Assembly (NCBI RefSeq): GCF_900101105.1
Contig: NZ_FNGA01000002.1
Location: forward strand, 748,479-812,478
DNA: 64,000 nucleotides
From: Maridesulfovibrio ferrireducens
Lineage (GTDB): Bacteria; Desulfobacterota; Desulfovibrionia; Desulfovibrionales; Desulfovibrionaceae
Direction of reading: 5' to 3'
The notes under the pieces were generated by a model. The model saw only the letters and a list, made by a program, of their open reading frames with translations, was not told where the DNA came from and did not search any database. How positions within the stretch are numbered: position 1 is the first letter of the stretch; every line of letters starts with the position of its first letter. The position numbers were made by a program, and so were the translations under genes. Below are positions 7,334-17,665 of the stretch, piece after piece.

Positions 7334-8158
7334 TCAACTCAGACCTGTTTCAATTTTAATCAAAAGAGCTTTAATATCCTCAGGTCTGGGAATATAGCCC
7401 CTTTGAAAAGCTGAGGCATGTATCCTTCCACGCATATGGTCACTCGCCCAGTGCTGTACCATCGGATGAAAAAAGTCAGGATTATTCAATACTATCTGTG
7501 CCTTGGCTACGCCGTCATCTTTAACTGCCTGAATCGAAAAATTTGTTTCGTGGATTTCATAATTATACAAAACCTGTGGAATAAGTTGGAATTTTGCACC
7601 GGCCATAAGACATTGCACCCAGTAATCCCAATCCTCATAACGGCTATTATCTTTGTATCTTATTCCGCTGTCCCATAATTTGCGACGATACATCGCGGCA
7701 GGTGATATTGTATTTTGAGTCCGTAAATGAGCCTGACTAAATTTAGGAAGACGCACTTCCCGTGAGCCGTCCAACTTGTTTTCCAAGTAGTCAGTATATA
7801 CGAGATCAATTTCAGGATTCTGATCAAGAGTTTCGATACATGAGGGAATAAAATCAGGATGGAGAATGTCGTCAGGGTCGAGACAGATTAAATATTTACC
7901 TTTCGCGCGCTCGAGACCGTAATTACGGACAAAACCGGGTTTTCCAGTTCTAACCGGTGTCAAAATTTCAAATTTTTCACACTCAATCTTCTCGGCCCAT
8001 TTCTGCGCCTGCTCAATGGAATCATCACTACTGCCGTCATCAACAAATAAAATTTCAACACCATCAAACGACATGGACTGCGCTATCAGAGAACTAAAGA
8101 ACCTGTCTGCGAACCGTCCGTAATTATAATTCGGTATGATAATCGAAAGTAGTGTCAT
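7334..8158 (-). CDS. family 2 glycosyltransferase
   Basis: 274 residues from the ATG at 8158, which starts the conserved first strand MTLLSIIIPNYNYG and has GGAAG eight bases upstream. An in-frame ATG at 8212 adds 18 residues without a good ribosome site. Motifs of GT-A family 2: FVDDGSSDDS near residue 37 and CLDPDDIL (DxD-like) near residue 90; EDWDYW in the acceptor region. Cytoplasmic, no membrane helix. It adds a sugar to an unknown acceptor, probably in surface polysaccharide or protein glycosylation. It converges with the retron reverse transcriptase, with only 14 bases between stops. Confidence 0.88.
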   Translation of the reverse strand: MTLLSIIIPNYNYGRFADRFFSSLIAQSMSFDGVEILFVDDGSSDDSIEQAQKWAEKIECEKFEILTPVRTGKPGFVRNYGLERAKGKYLICLDPDDILHPDFIPSCIETLDQNPEIDLVYTDYLENKLDGSREVRLPKFSQAHLRTQNTISPAAMYRRKLWDSGIRYKDNSRYEDWDYWVQCLMAGAKFQLIPQVLYNYEIHETNFSIQAVKDDGVAKAQIVLNNPDFFHPMVQHWASDHMRGRIHASAFQRGYIPRPEDIKALLIKIETGLS

Positions 8159-8336
8159 AGGTAGATCTTCCGGTACAGATTCTAATATTATTACTGCTGA
8201 ATACTCACTCATGACACCACAGACTTACTTTCTAATAAACATTTTTGATTATCGCAATGAACAGAATAAAAAACATTCTGCAAAAATAATCTTTAACAAA
8301 CCGGCAACAAGCTAAGACCGATATCGCCCGATCTTC

Positions 8337-8366
8337 AAAAAAAAAAGCCGCCCGAAGGCGGCTTTT
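8337..8366 (-). terminator. Rho-independent terminator after msrAB
   Basis: Stem GCCGCC/GGCGGC extended by A/T pairs (8343-8366), four-base CGAA loop, followed on the minus strand by a run of Ts (8346 down to 8337). It lies 17 bases past the msrAB stop. Confidence 0.92.
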
Positions 8367-8383
8367 ATAATTCAATATTTTAA

Positions 8384-9490
8384 TTACCTAAAGAGATTCA
8401 AATACTTTCCGTATCCCTTCTCTTCTAATTCTTCCTTCGGGATAAACTTTAAGGAAGCTGAGTTGATACAATAACGAAGTCCGGTTGGTGGTGGACCGTC
8501 CGGGAACACATGCCCCAGATGCGAATCAGCCGCTTTTGACCGCACTTCTGTACGCTTCGTAAATAAAGTATTATCTTCCCGTTCAACTACATTTTCCTTT
8601 TCAAGAGGGCGCGTAAAACTCGGCCAGCCTGTACCGGACTTGAATTTATCAGTTGAACTGAACAAAGGTTCCCCTGAAACCACATCAACGTAAATTCCAG
8701 ATTTATGGTTATCCCAGTATTCATTGGTAAAAGCCGGTTCTGTTCCATCTTTGCGCGCAACCTTAAACTGAATAGGAGTAAGAGTCTTCTCAAGTTCATC
8801 ATCACTTGGTCGTGTATAAACTCCACCCTGTGCAGGCGGATTAGCTACGCTAACCTCATCTCCCCAATGGTCCTTAATAAAAGAATCGCGACCTGAAAGA
8901 AATCTATACCAATTGTAACGCACCGGATTCTTCTTATAGTAATCCTGATGATACTCTTCTGCTTCAAAAAAGGCTGTAAACGGTATCAGCTTTGTTGCTA
9001 CAGGATTAGCAAATCGTCCTGAGCCATCCAGTGCTACCAGCATCTTCCCTGCAATTTTCTTCTGATTCTCATCATGGTAGAAAATTGCTGAAGAATACTG
9101 CTTTCCCCGATCATTGAAGGAACCATCCGGGTCAGTCGGGTCATGATGTTTCAGGAATATATCCAGAATTTTCTCATAACTCACCTGTTGCGGATCAAAG
9201 TAAATCTGAACAGCTTCAAGGTGGCCCGTTGTGCCGGAGCTGACTTGCTCGTAAGATGGATTTTTTACATCTCCTCCGGCATATCCCGAGATTACCTTTT
9301 CAACTCCCGCGACTTTTTCCAGATCAGATTCCACGCACCAAAAACACCCGCCGGCAACTGTTGCTATGGCGAGCTCGGATTCATTATTCATTTTGGCCTC
9401 CACATCAATTACAGACCAGACAACAAAGAAACATAGGATGAATATTACTAGAAAAGAAATTCTGACGATGCTTAGTTTTTTAGTATCCAT
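8384..9490 (-). CDS. msrAB: bifunctional peptide methionine sulfoxide reductase MsrA/MsrB, membrane-anchored
   Basis: 368 residues from the ATG at 9490, which follows GGGGAAAATT; the longer frame to 9733 is not needed. Residues ~8-32 form a hydrophobic signal or anchor, so the enzyme acts in the periplasm. The MsrA domain has GCFWC (catalytic Cys49) and reduces Met-S-sulfoxide. The MsrB domain has SGTGWPSF, [13 protein letters not shown] and RYCIN (catalytic Cys) and reduces the R form. The CxxC zinc ligands found in many MsrB proteins are replaced ([11 protein letters not shown]), so this is the zinc-free form. It repairs oxidised periplasmic proteins. Single gene with its own terminator; the cyclase gene upstream ends 58 bases away. 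Confidence 0.95.
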   Translation of the reverse strand: MDTKKLSIVRISFLVIFILCFFVVWSVIDVEAKMNNESELAIATVAGGCFWCVESDLEKVAGVEKVISGYAGGDVKNPSYEQVSSGTTGHLEAVQIYFDPQQVSYEKILDIFLKHHDPTDPDGSFNDRGKQYSSAIFYHDENQKKIAGKMLVALDGSGRFANPVATKLIPFTAFFEAEEYHQDYYKKNPVRYNWYRFLSGRDSFIKDHWGDEVSVANPPAQGGVYTRPSDDELEKTLTPIQFKVARKDGTEPAFTNEYWDNHKSGIYVDVVSGEPLFSSTDKFKSGTGWPSFTRPLEKENVVEREDNTLFTKRTEVRSKAADSHLGHVFPDGPPPTGLRYCINSASLKFIPKEELEEKGYGKYLNLFR

Positions 9491-9548
9491 AATTTTCCCC
9501 TTATTAGTAATTATTCCTAACAAGAAAATAGTGTGGTTACACCGGATG

Positions 9549-11564
9549 TCAATGGGGAAATGAGAAAAGAACTGTCTTGTTACGACCTGTTTTTTTAGCT
9601 TCATAAAGAGCTTTGTCAGCCAGATTAATAACAACATTAATATCGCTGTCATCATCAGGGAAAAATGAAATACCGATAGATACAGTGATTTTCTCATGGA
9701 GCGATGATCCAAAGTGCATTTCCACACTCTCAAAAGCCTGACGTATACTCTCAGCCCGCTTCACAACAACATCTCGACTTACGCGTGACATTACCACCAA
9801 AAACTCTTCTCCGCCCATACGGCAGAGAATATCTTCATCGCGCACATGACTGAGCAAAATTTCTGCGACTCGCTTCAACACCTCATCTCCGGCCTCGTGA
9901 CCATAGGTATCGTTAAAGCGTTTAAAGAAATCGATATCAATCATAACTACTGCTAAATGTTCATTATGCCGTACAACCCTCGAGACTTCCCGGTCCAGAG
10001 TTTCAAGCATATAACGTCTGTTATGAAGGCCGGTGAGGGAATCGCGCACGGACTGCTCCCGCAAATTCTCGCGTAGCTGAATATTGGATAAAGCCAATGA
10101 AAAATGTTCAGCAATAGTCACAACTAAACGCTGCCGCTGTTTCACGGTGCAATCCTTCATTTTATCATCAGCTAAACATTCACCCTGATTACAGACAACA
10201 AGCATCAATCCGATCAATTCTTCCTGATTACGCATTGGCACGCAAAGATAACAAGTTTCAACCGCACCAATAAAATGATCGCAATGAAGTCCATGTTCTT
10301 CCCGGTTTACATAATGAAATTTAGCCATACGAATCCCCCAGCACTCATCCGGTCGGAAAGTCTCTTTAAAAAGACCTTGCCTACCTCCCCAGTTAGTCTT
10401 GAGGATCAATGATTTTTTATCCTCACTAAGAAGGTAAAGAGCTCCCACATCAGTGGGAAATAATCGATTTGCATAATCCCGGATAATAAGCAGTGCTTCA
10501 TCAGAAGAACTACAACGTTGCAGGTAGTCGCTGAACTCATTTAAGGTCGAAATTTCTTTATTTATTTTCTCTTGATCCTTAACCTGACTGGCTATTTTCA
10601 TCGTACGATTCTGAACAGTTCTTTCCAGATTGGTGTTTACTTCAGCAAGTTCCCCTTCAACAACCTTTCTCTTGTGAATCTCACTGACAAGACGCAGGTT
10701 GAATCTGATCAGGCGTACTCCTAAAAATAACACCATCAAGATAAGTACAGATGAAATACACAGAACCAAATAAATAGTCCTTGTTGTTTTACCTAATCGG
10801 TTAAGAACCGTATTCTGAATATCGAGAACTTGATTATTGATAGCAAGCAAAGCATTCTTAAGGTCGCCGCTGACTCCTTCTGAATTATTAAGGCCAACCT
10901 CTTTCATATGCTCTACCAGTATACTGAAATCAGATTTATATTGCTTAATCTGAGCCAGAATTTCACCTTTAATTTGCAAATCAAGACCACTTCTCTGTAC
11001 AGATTCTTTTAAAATATCGTAATTTTCATTGAACTTATCAACAAACATCATATCTTTATGAATAATAAATTTATTTTCATTGCGCCGGCAGGAAAGCAAC
11101 ATGGAAAGCAAATAATATTCCTTAAGACTTCCTAAAGTTTCTTCCGCAAAAACAGTGTCTCGATATAACGCCCCGCGTTCTCCACTCTCATCTGTCAAAC
11201 CGATAACTATATACTTTTCTTTGTAAGCAACAAAAAGATCGCGATATTCCCGGATCTTGTTTTCCGCAGATTCAATTTCACTTTTAGTAAGCACATCGCT
11301 TTCCCCGGAAAGAAGCTCCAAATTATGAACAAGGTCGTCATAACTACGCAGAAAACCCTGCACGTGATCAATCTTCTTGGTATGCACAAAGGCATCCTGA
11401 TAAGCCTGACAACGCACTGCGGCATTACTGATCTGGGAACTGTAGAATTGAGCTTTTGCGTAAGAGGCGTTTAGATAAACGGCGAGAAATAAAGCTCCGA
11501 GCAGTGCTACTGCCATGATCGAAGCAAACACAACAAGAACAATATTCTTATTAATATTTTTCAT
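9549..11564 (-). CDS. membrane diguanylate cyclase with helical sensor, GAF and GGDEF domains
   Basis: 671 residues. A first membrane helix (~8-28) and a second (~265-285) bracket a mainly helical periplasmic sensor; it contains CRRNENKF, like the RRNEKDF repeats of the chemoreceptor at 47687-49876. A coiled coil (~290-340) leads to a GAF domain (~345-500), then GGDEF (~505-668). The active site is [11 protein letters not shown], and RDED five residues before it is an RxxD inhibitory site, so it should make c-di-GMP and be product-inhibited. The C-terminal [11 protein letters not shown]...[14 protein letters not shown] is complete. The signal is unknown; the GAF domain could bind a small ligand. 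Confidence 0.92.
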   Translation of the reverse strand: MKNINKNIVLVVFASIMAVALLGALFLAVYLNASYAKAQFYSSQISNAAVRCQAYQDAFVHTKKIDHVQGFLRSYDDLVHNLELLSGESDVLTKSEIESAENKIREYRDLFVAYKEKYIVIGLTDESGERGALYRDTVFAEETLGSLKEYYLLSMLLSCRRNENKFIIHKDMMFVDKFNENYDILKESVQRSGLDLQIKGEILAQIKQYKSDFSILVEHMKEVGLNNSEGVSGDLKNALLAINNQVLDIQNTVLNRLGKTTRTIYLVLCISSVLILMVLFLGVRLIRFNLRLVSEIHKRKVVEGELAEVNTNLERTVQNRTMKIASQVKDQEKINKEISTLNEFSDYLQRCSSSDEALLIIRDYANRLFPTDVGALYLLSEDKKSLILKTNWGGRQGLFKETFRPDECWGIRMAKFHYVNREEHGLHCDHFIGAVETCYLCVPMRNQEELIGLMLVVCNQGECLADDKMKDCTVKQRQRLVVTIAEHFSLALSNIQLRENLREQSVRDSLTGLHNRRYMLETLDREVSRVVRHNEHLAVVMIDIDFFKRFNDTYGHEAGDEVLKRVAEILLSHVRDEDILCRMGGEEFLVVMSRVSRDVVVKRAESIRQAFESVEMHFGSSLHEKITVSIGISFFPDDDSDINVVINLADKALYEAKKTGRNKTVLFSFPH

Positions 11565-11695
11565 ATAATATTAAATCGTTAAGATTTTGAAGTTCAGCGA
11601 ACACTATGATTAGCATTTCGCTTTAAGAGACTTGCAGTTGATATTAACATATAAAATTTTAAAAAACTTTATTAATTATGCAGAAACCAGATAAC

Positions 11696-11974
11696 TCAAT
11701 CATCGTCACGATTCCGGACATCATTTCTCCATAAAACAAGGGGCGCACAACAACCAAGCCCTTCAAAAAGTTGACGACGGGCATCGTCTCCCTCAACAGG
11801 GTCCCCCATAAGACGACAGATATAACGATTTAGATTTTCATCCCAGAAAAGATCAGGACAACGGGCCATATAGCCATATTTCCTGTGTGAAACTTCACAT
11901 GGATCTGAGAGACAGCACCATCCGCAACCGACGCATGGTTTAGTAGACACGGTAAGCACCGCCCTGGCAGGCAA
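11696..11974 (-). CDS. small cysteine-rich protein, YkgJ-like
   Basis: About 92 residues. The N-terminal half has CVGCGWCC and a further Cys in SDPC, then Cys39, Cys53 and GLGCC near the end, a metal-binding pattern like YkgJ-type (zinc/iron cluster) proteins. The start is uncertain: the TTG at 11974 has AGGAG about 15 bases upstream, which is too far, and in-frame GTG codons lie a few residues further in. It stands alone on the minus strand between the cyclase and the EVE gene. Function unknown; it probably binds a metal through its cysteines. Confidence 0.65.
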   Translation of the reverse strand: MPARAVLTVSTKPCVGCGWCCLSDPCEVSHRKYGYMARCPDLFWDENLNRYICRLMGDPVEGDDARRQLFEGLGCCAPLVLWRNDVRNRDDD

Positions 11975-12149
11975 TGCTTAACATATACTCTCCTGAGACA
12001 ATTGCAGCCCCGGAGTATAAGTGGATATTCAAAATAGACCTTTGAAAAAAGGTGGGGCAGTATCACGGGTCTCTAAAATTGCTTATGATGCGAGTATAAA
12101 TAGGAATTAAACATACTGTAAAGTATAAGCCTGATAATACTGAATATAG

Positions 12150-12614
12150 CTACTCCTTTCCAATTCTGCGGATGGTTTTAAATTCCCCCTCGGACACAGG
12201 CATAACTGAAAGTCTTGAACCTTTTTTAAGAAGTTCCATCCCCTCAAGGCCGCTGACAGTTCGTAAAAATTTAAGAGGTAAAGGATTGGTAAACTTTTCC
12301 AAAAATTTAATATCCACCATAAACCAACGTGGATTTTCCTCAGAAGATTTAGGATCAAAATGCGGATCATCAATGTTCCATGCAGTATGGTCAGGATAGC
12401 TTTCTCTGACCACCTCAGCGATTCCGACGACAGAAGGATTCGTAATACTATGATAAAAAAGAACCATGTCCCCCAGTTCCATATCATCCCGCATAAAATT
12501 ACGGGCTTGATAATTACGAACTCCGTCCCATGAAGTTATCTGATCTTCGGCAGCAATAAGATCGTCAATGGAAAAACATCCCGGTTCAGACTTCATAAGC
12601 CAGTATTTAGTCAT
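12150..12614 (-). CDS. EVE domain protein
   Basis: 154 residues from the second of two adjacent ATGs (AGGAG six bases upstream). It begins MTKYWLMKSEPGCFSIDDL and contains SWDGVRNYQARNFMRDDM and GDMVLFYHS, the hallmarks of EVE proteins (PUA-like fold, such as the thymocyte nuclear protein 1 family), which bind modified bases in nucleic acid. One domain only, with normal family length. No partner restriction gene is adjacent, so a housekeeping role is as likely as a modified-DNA defence role. Confidence 0.92.
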   Translation of the reverse strand: MTKYWLMKSEPGCFSIDDLIAAEDQITSWDGVRNYQARNFMRDDMELGDMVLFYHSITNPSVVGIAEVVRESYPDHTAWNIDDPHFDPKSSEENPRWFMVDIKFLEKFTNPLPLKFLRTVSGLEGMELLKKGSRLSVMPVSEGEFKTIRRIGKE

Positions 12615-12667
12615 CATACTCTCCTTTATTTTCAGACGGACCATGGACAAAAGCGGACATTCAATCT

Positions 12668-13372
12668 CTAATTTACCACAAAATTGAAATATTTATCAGG
12701 ATAAGGTTCGTTGTCCAGAGTAAAATGCCACCACTCTTCTTTGAGTGGTTTAAAACTGTGGTTTATCATTAATTGACGTAAAAAAGCCCTGTTCGCTCTG
12801 ATCTGTACATCCATACTGTCATTCTCAGGCCAAGAGGCAGGACCAAAAAAATCAAATATGGTTCCCATATCAAGCTCAGATCCGGTACTCTTATCTGCAA
12901 TCGTCAAGTCAACAGTTGACCCTCGTGAATGACCTGATTTTTTAGCAATATAGCCATCACGAAACAGATTCTTCTTATCTACCGAGGGATAAAAAATAGA
13001 TTTCATGCGGGTATCGGATACATTTCGTCCCCAGCGCACAAAATGGTCCACCGCCCGTTGAGGACGATACCCATCAAAAATTTTAAGAGTTAACCCAAAA
13101 GGAACCAGTTCAGACTGAACTTTGGTCAACTCCTTTGCTGCCCGAACAGTCAAAACAATACGAGGAGACAAATAACCGTCAATCTGCTCACCTACAAAAT
13201 TATTTTCTGTAAAATAACGAGCATCATACACAGCTTCGGGTATTATTTCGTCAACATAACAAAAACCTTCGGGAAGTTGCCCGGCCAAAACTGAACCGGA
13301 TACCACCACCCCCAAAAGTACGGAAATAAAAATAAAAGCCAAAGAATCTATAAAGATGTTAACAACTTTCAT
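12668..13372 (-). CDS. periplasmic D-alanyl-D-alanine dipeptidase, VanX/DdpX type (M15D)
   Basis: 234 residues with a signal peptide (cleavage near VLAG, residue 30). All catalytic residues of VanX are visible in correct spacing: zinc ligands His148 and Asp155 in SGHSRGSTVD, catalytic Glu213 and ligand His216 in EEWWHF, and Arg103 in DGYRP, 45 residues before His148. The family hydrolyses D-Ala-D-Ala. The signal peptide and the absence of vanH/vanA neighbours argue for periplasmic peptidoglycan dipeptide recycling rather than glycopeptide resistance. It sits 53 bases upstream of the EVE gene on the same strand and may be co-transcribed. Confidence 0.93.
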   Translation of the reverse strand: MKVVNIFIDSLAFIFISVLLGVVVSGSVLAGQLPEGFCYVDEIIPEAVYDARYFTENNFVGEQIDGYLSPRIVLTVRAAKELTKVQSELVPFGLTLKIFDGYRPQRAVDHFVRWGRNVSDTRMKSIFYPSVDKKNLFRDGYIAKKSGHSRGSTVDLTIADKSTGSELDMGTIFDFFGPASWPENDSMDVQIRANRAFLRQLMINHSFKPLKEEWWHFTLDNEPYPDKYFNFVVN

Positions 13373-13494
13373 ATTGGTGAACCTCTTTCCTTTTTACGTC
13401 GCCAAACAGATTGTAGCGCAGAATTGTATACTGGTGTATTAAGTAAATATAAAGCCTTTCCGTGTAGCGCAAAAAAACTAAACAGTGGAATTCA

Positions 13495-16434
13495 ATGACT
13501 GACGATATAAACACCAATTATAGGATTCATAAACTTGAAGCATCTCTTGCGCAAAGTGAAAATCATTTCCGTTTACTTTTTGATTCAGTTGAAGATGCTA
13601 TTTTTATGTTTGAAGTTCTTCCGAATGGAACGAGAGGCCTCATTCGCGATGTAAATGAAGCCGCGTGTAAACGCTTGGGATATACCAGAGATGAATTTCT
13701 AAAAATGACTGTTGAAGAGTTCAGCTTTACAGAAACAGGACAACCCAGCCCAAGTTTATTTGAAACTTTTGCTCAAGAACAAAAAACTCTGTTTGAATTA
13801 ATTCATATTGCTAAAGATAAAAGAAAAATCCCTGTTGAAATCAGCGCCCGAAGATTCGACTATGAAGGAACCCCCATGATCCTCTCTATTGTGAGGGATA
13901 TTTCAGCTAGAAAAGAAGTTGAGCAATCACAAAAAACATACTTAAAACAGCTTGAGTCAGAGGTTGCGGAAAGAACCGGAGAACTCGAGCGGATTAATGA
14001 GCAGCTAAAAAACCAAGTGAAAGAACTTGAACATTCCCGTCACATCCAGACAGTTTTATATGAAATAATCAGTCACGCACAGTCCTCCGACAATCTAAAC
14101 GAACTCTTACAATCGATACACAAGATAATGATTAAGGAGCTTCACGCAGATAATTTTTTTGTAGCCTTAATTGATAATGATCAGGATTCTCTGAAATTTG
14201 AATACTGTGTTGATAAAACGACTCCGCACTGCTCCACCATTGAGAATATCAGTCGTCTGGGAGGCAAAAGGTTAAGTCTCTTACCAATTAGACGTAGTGA
14301 AACTGTTCATATGTCCAAAACACAAATTATGCGATTAATAGATAGAGGCATAATTGAAGTTTGCGGTGTTATACCGGAAGTATGGCTTGGTGTTCCTTTG
14401 CGTATCCGGGGTATCCCTATCGGTGTTTTGGTTATTCAGGATTATGATACTCCAAGTTCTTATTCCAGCGAAGATTTGCAGCTTTTTGCGGCCTGCTCTG
14501 ACCAGATTGCCTTAGCGATTGAACGCAAGAATCATGATGATTTATCTAAATCAGCACGCGATATTTTCCAGAACATTCCCTCCGGACTTTTCATTTATCA
14601 ATATACAAAACCTGATTCATTAAAACTGTTAGACGCAAACCCTGCTGCGGAAAAAATTACCGGAATTACGTTGAAAAACTGGATAGGGCATGAATTCTTA
14701 GACATCTGGCCCGGTTTTGACGCACAAGAAATTTTTAAACAATTCCTTTCCCCCTTAAAAACCGGCAAAGATTTTACCTCCAATGAAGTCCTCTATAAAG
14801 ATAAAAAGCTATCCGGAGCATATCGAGTACGTACCTTCCTACTCCAAAACGACAAACTTGGTATTGCGTTTGAAGACACTACTGAGCAAAAACGTGCTGA
14901 ACTTTCAATTCGTGAAAGTGAAGAACATTATCGAGCTTTCTTCGAAGATAACCACTCTGTCATGTATATTCTGGATACTGCTGACGGTAAAATTCTCGAT
15001 ACGAACAAGGCCGCCGAAGCTTATTACGGATACTCCCGCGAAGAACTTCTTACAATGAAGATTTCCGACATAAACAGCTTATCGGAAAAACAAGTTAAGA
15101 AGATTATCAAAAAAGTAACAGAGAAAACGATCTCGAATATAATAGGACGACATAGACTGGCTAACGGTGAATACCGAAACGTTGAAATTTTTTCCGGACC
15201 TTTTGAAGTCAGAGGCAGAACCAGATTAATCTCAATTATTCATGATATTACCGAACGGTTGAAAAATGAGGCTGAACTTTCAGAAGCAAAAGAAGCGGCT
15301 GAATCAGCCAACAGGGCAAAGGATGAATTTCTTGCAAACATAAGCCATGAAATAAGAACTCCACTCAATGGGGTCATGGGAATGCTGCAACTGCTACAGA
15401 TTGCACAGCTGAATAAAGAAGAACAATCCTGTGTTGATACAGCCCTTCAATCTTCCAGAAACCTGCTCAGAGTATTGAACGACGTTCTTGATTTCACAAA
15501 AATTGAAGCCGGCAAAATGGATATTTACGAGGAACCTTTTGAGCTGACGGAACTTATCAAGCAGTGTCTCGATTTATTTAAAATTCAAGCGGAAGAAAAA
15601 GAACTGCAGTTAATATCCAACATCGATTCGAGCACACAGAATTACTATGTTGGAGACGAAGGCAGAATCCGGCAGATTTTATTTAATCTAGTCGGAAATG
15701 CAATAAAATTCACAGAATACGGTTCAATAACAATAAGTGTTTTTTCACTTCCTCACCCAACCCCCGGCAAGCATCGACTATTTTTCTCAATTGAAGATAC
15801 CGGGGTTGGAATACCAGACGACAAAATCGAACACATTTTTGATTCTTTCACACAAGTGGACGGCTCATTATCAAGGAAATACCAGGGAGCAGGTTTAGGA
15901 CTCTCCATAGTTAAAAGGCTGGTAAACCTGATAGGCGGTAACATTTCGCTTCAAAGCGAAGTCGGAATGGGAACCACAATACTTTTCTGCGTGCATGTAG
16001 AAATGCACGAACCTCCGGTTTCTTTACAAGCGGAGGTCACTAAAGAAATAATTAGAAACAAACCCTTGCACATTCTTCTGGTTGAAGATGAAAAGGTTAA
16101 CAGACTCATGGCTCTGAGATTTCTTGAAAAAATGGGACACAGTGTCGTTTGTGCTGAAAATGGAGAAATGTGCCTTGAAGAACTTCGCAAGCAAACATTC
16201 GATGCGATTTTAATGGACATCCAGATGCCGGTAATGAACGGGCTTGAAGCCACTCATCTAATCAGAACATCTAAAGAATTTAATATGAATCGCTCCGTCC
16301 CGATAATAGCCCTGACAGCACATGCAACAAATAATGATAGAAATATCGCAATTCAAACTGGAATGAACGAATATATAAGTAAACCTTTTGAATGGGAACT
16401 ACTCAAAAAAACACTATATGAAGTCACAAGCTAG
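13495..16434 (+). CDS. soluble hybrid histidine kinase, PAS-GAF-PAS-PAS-HisKA-HATPase-REC
   Basis: 979 residues, no membrane helix. Order: PAS (~20-145, DISARKEVEQ end), coiled coil (~145-185), GAF (~190-350), PAS (~360-470), PAS (~475-600), HisKA with phospho-acceptor His618 in NISHEIRTPLNG, HATPase (~720-850, DTGVGIPDDKI and GAGLGLSIVKRL), and a C-terminal receiver with phospho-acceptor Asp908 in LMDIQMPVMNG. Autophosphorylation and transfer to its own receiver are expected, but no output domain or phosphotransfer protein is adjacent, so the target is unknown. A single-gene unit transcribed away from the VanX gene. Confidence 0.95.
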   Translation: MTDDINTNYRIHKLEASLAQSENHFRLLFDSVEDAIFMFEVLPNGTRGLIRDVNEAACKRLGYTRDEFLKMTVEEFSFTETGQPSPSLFETFAQEQKTLFELIHIAKDKRKIPVEISARRFDYEGTPMILSIVRDISARKEVEQSQKTYLKQLESEVAERTGELERINEQLKNQVKELEHSRHIQTVLYEIISHAQSSDNLNELLQSIHKIMIKELHADNFFVALIDNDQDSLKFEYCVDKTTPHCSTIENISRLGGKRLSLLPIRRSETVHMSKTQIMRLIDRGIIEVCGVIPEVWLGVPLRIRGIPIGVLVIQDYDTPSSYSSEDLQLFAACSDQIALAIERKNHDDLSKSARDIFQNIPSGLFIYQYTKPDSLKLLDANPAAEKITGITLKNWIGHEFLDIWPGFDAQEIFKQFLSPLKTGKDFTSNEVLYKDKKLSGAYRVRTFLLQNDKLGIAFEDTTEQKRAELSIRESEEHYRAFFEDNHSVMYILDTADGKILDTNKAAEAYYGYSREELLTMKISDINSLSEKQVKKIIKKVTEKTISNIIGRHRLANGEYRNVEIFSGPFEVRGRTRLISIIHDITERLKNEAELSEAKEAAESANRAKDEFLANISHEIRTPLNGVMGMLQLLQIAQLNKEEQSCVDTALQSSRNLLRVLNDVLDFTKIEAGKMDIYEEPFELTELIKQCLDLFKIQAEEKELQLISNIDSSTQNYYVGDEGRIRQILFNLVGNAIKFTEYGSITISVFSLPHPTPGKHRLFFSIEDTGVGIPDDKIEHIFDSFTQVDGSLSRKYQGAGLGLSIVKRLVNLIGGNISLQSEVGMGTTILFCVHVEMHEPPVSLQAEVTKEIIRNKPLHILLVEDEKVNRLMALRFLEKMGHSVVCAENGEMCLEELRKQTFDAILMDIQMPVMNGLEATHLIRTSKEFNMNRSVPIIALTAHATNNDRNIAIQTGMNEYISKPFEWELLKKTLYEVTS

Positions 16435-16668
16435 ATTAGGAGAATCCGCTTTTCTTGACATATTCTCATCCTTAGATAACTAATTGCTTTGAAGTAAAAG
16501 TAAGAATCATTGTCATATGTTGCTGTCGATATTTTTATTTCAAATAATCATTTTCAAAAAGAGTTTAAAATCGCATCCTTTTTGACGTTTAGCCTTCTGC
16601 TAAAAGATGTTAGACTATTCAAAATCTGCCCCTTTCATTGTACTAAATATTTATAACGAGTTTCATTA

Positions 16669-17661
16669 ATGCATGTACTTGTCACCGGCGCAACTGGACT
16701 TATCGGCTCCAACTTGATCCCTATCTTACAAGAACAGGGTTATAAAATCAGTGTTCTCGTCCGCGATCCAGAAAAAGCAAAGCGATGTCTAAGCACCGGC
16801 ATAAAAATATGCCCCGGACATTTAAATGATGAAAAAACAATTGAAAAAGCGCTGAAAGGTTGCCGGTTTCTTTTCCACCTCGCCGCAGACTATCGACTAT
16901 GGGTCCCTGACCCGCAAGCAATGTACCTCACCAACGTGGACGGCACTCGCCTGCTCATGACAAAAGCTCTCGAAGCTGGAGTTGAAAGGATTGTATATAC
17001 CTCAAGTGTCTGCACATTAGGCTACCACACAGACGGAAGCCCCGCGAATGAAGACTTGAAATCCAGCTTAGAAAGCATGATCAGTCCTTATAAAAAATCA
17101 AAATTTCTAGCGGAAAAAGCAGTATCCAGAATGGTTAAGGAAAACGGTCTTCCTGCTGTTATTGTTAATCCGTCCACCCCGGTCGGCCCCGGTGATTCCC
17201 GTCCTACACCCACAGGAGCCATGATACTTAACACCGCCCGAGACGGTGGAAGGTTCTACGCCGAAACAGGGCTTAACATTGCCCATGTTGGAGATGTTGC
17301 CCGCGGTCATCTGCTGGCTCTAGAAAAAGGAACTATCGGCCGCAGATACATTCTCGGCGGCGATAATTTATATTTGAAAGAACTTTTCGCTATGACAGCT
17401 AAAGCAGCCGGTAAGCCCGGCCCCATGTGCAAGGTTCCCACTGCGGCCCTCTACCCCATTGCCATTATCAGCGAGATTCTTGCCCGCTTAAACCTGGTAG
17501 ATGAGCCTGTGGCCACAATGGATAGCATCCGCATGGCCAGCAAAATAATGTTTTACAGTTCCAAAAGAGCAGAAACAGAACTTGGATATACCCATCGCCC
17601 GGCAATTCAAGCTGTTGAAGACGCTATCAAATGGTTCAAAGAAAACGGGATGCTTGCGTAA
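16669..17661 (+). CDS. hpnA: NAD-dependent epimerase, hopanoid-associated HpnA type
   Basis: 330 residues, an extended short-chain dehydrogenase. GATGLIG (7-13) binds NAD; the active site is TSS (111-113) with Tyr141 and Lys145 (YKKSK). The segment FHLAADYRLWVPDP (~69-82) is typical of hopanoid-associated sugar epimerases (HpnA). HpnA probably acts on a nucleotide sugar in hopanoid side-chain or glycolipid biosynthesis. No other hopanoid gene is visible in this window, so the link rests on sequence alone. It converges with the TPR glycosyltransferase; their stops are four bases apart. Confidence 0.82.
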   Translation: MHVLVTGATGLIGSNLIPILQEQGYKISVLVRDPEKAKRCLSTGIKICPGHLNDEKTIEKALKGCRFLFHLAADYRLWVPDPQAMYLTNVDGTRLLMTKALEAGVERIVYTSSVCTLGYHTDGSPANEDLKSSLESMISPYKKSKFLAEKAVSRMVKENGLPAVIVNPSTPVGPGDSRPTPTGAMILNTARDGGRFYAETGLNIAHVGDVARGHLLALEKGTIGRRYILGGDNLYLKELFAMTAKAAGKPGPMCKVPTAALYPIAIISEILARLNLVDEPVATMDSIRMASKIMFYSSKRAETELGYTHRPAIQAVEDAIKWFKENGMLA

Positions 17662-17665
17662 AGAA

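Noticed and set aside
11830-12066. 78-residue frame on the minus strand
   Set aside because: Overlaps the better-supported Cys-rich gene in another frame and has no conserved pattern.
12668-13372. Glycopeptide resistance (vanX) gene
   Set aside because: No vanH or vanA-type ligase nearby and it has a signal peptide, which suits periplasmic dipeptide use instead.
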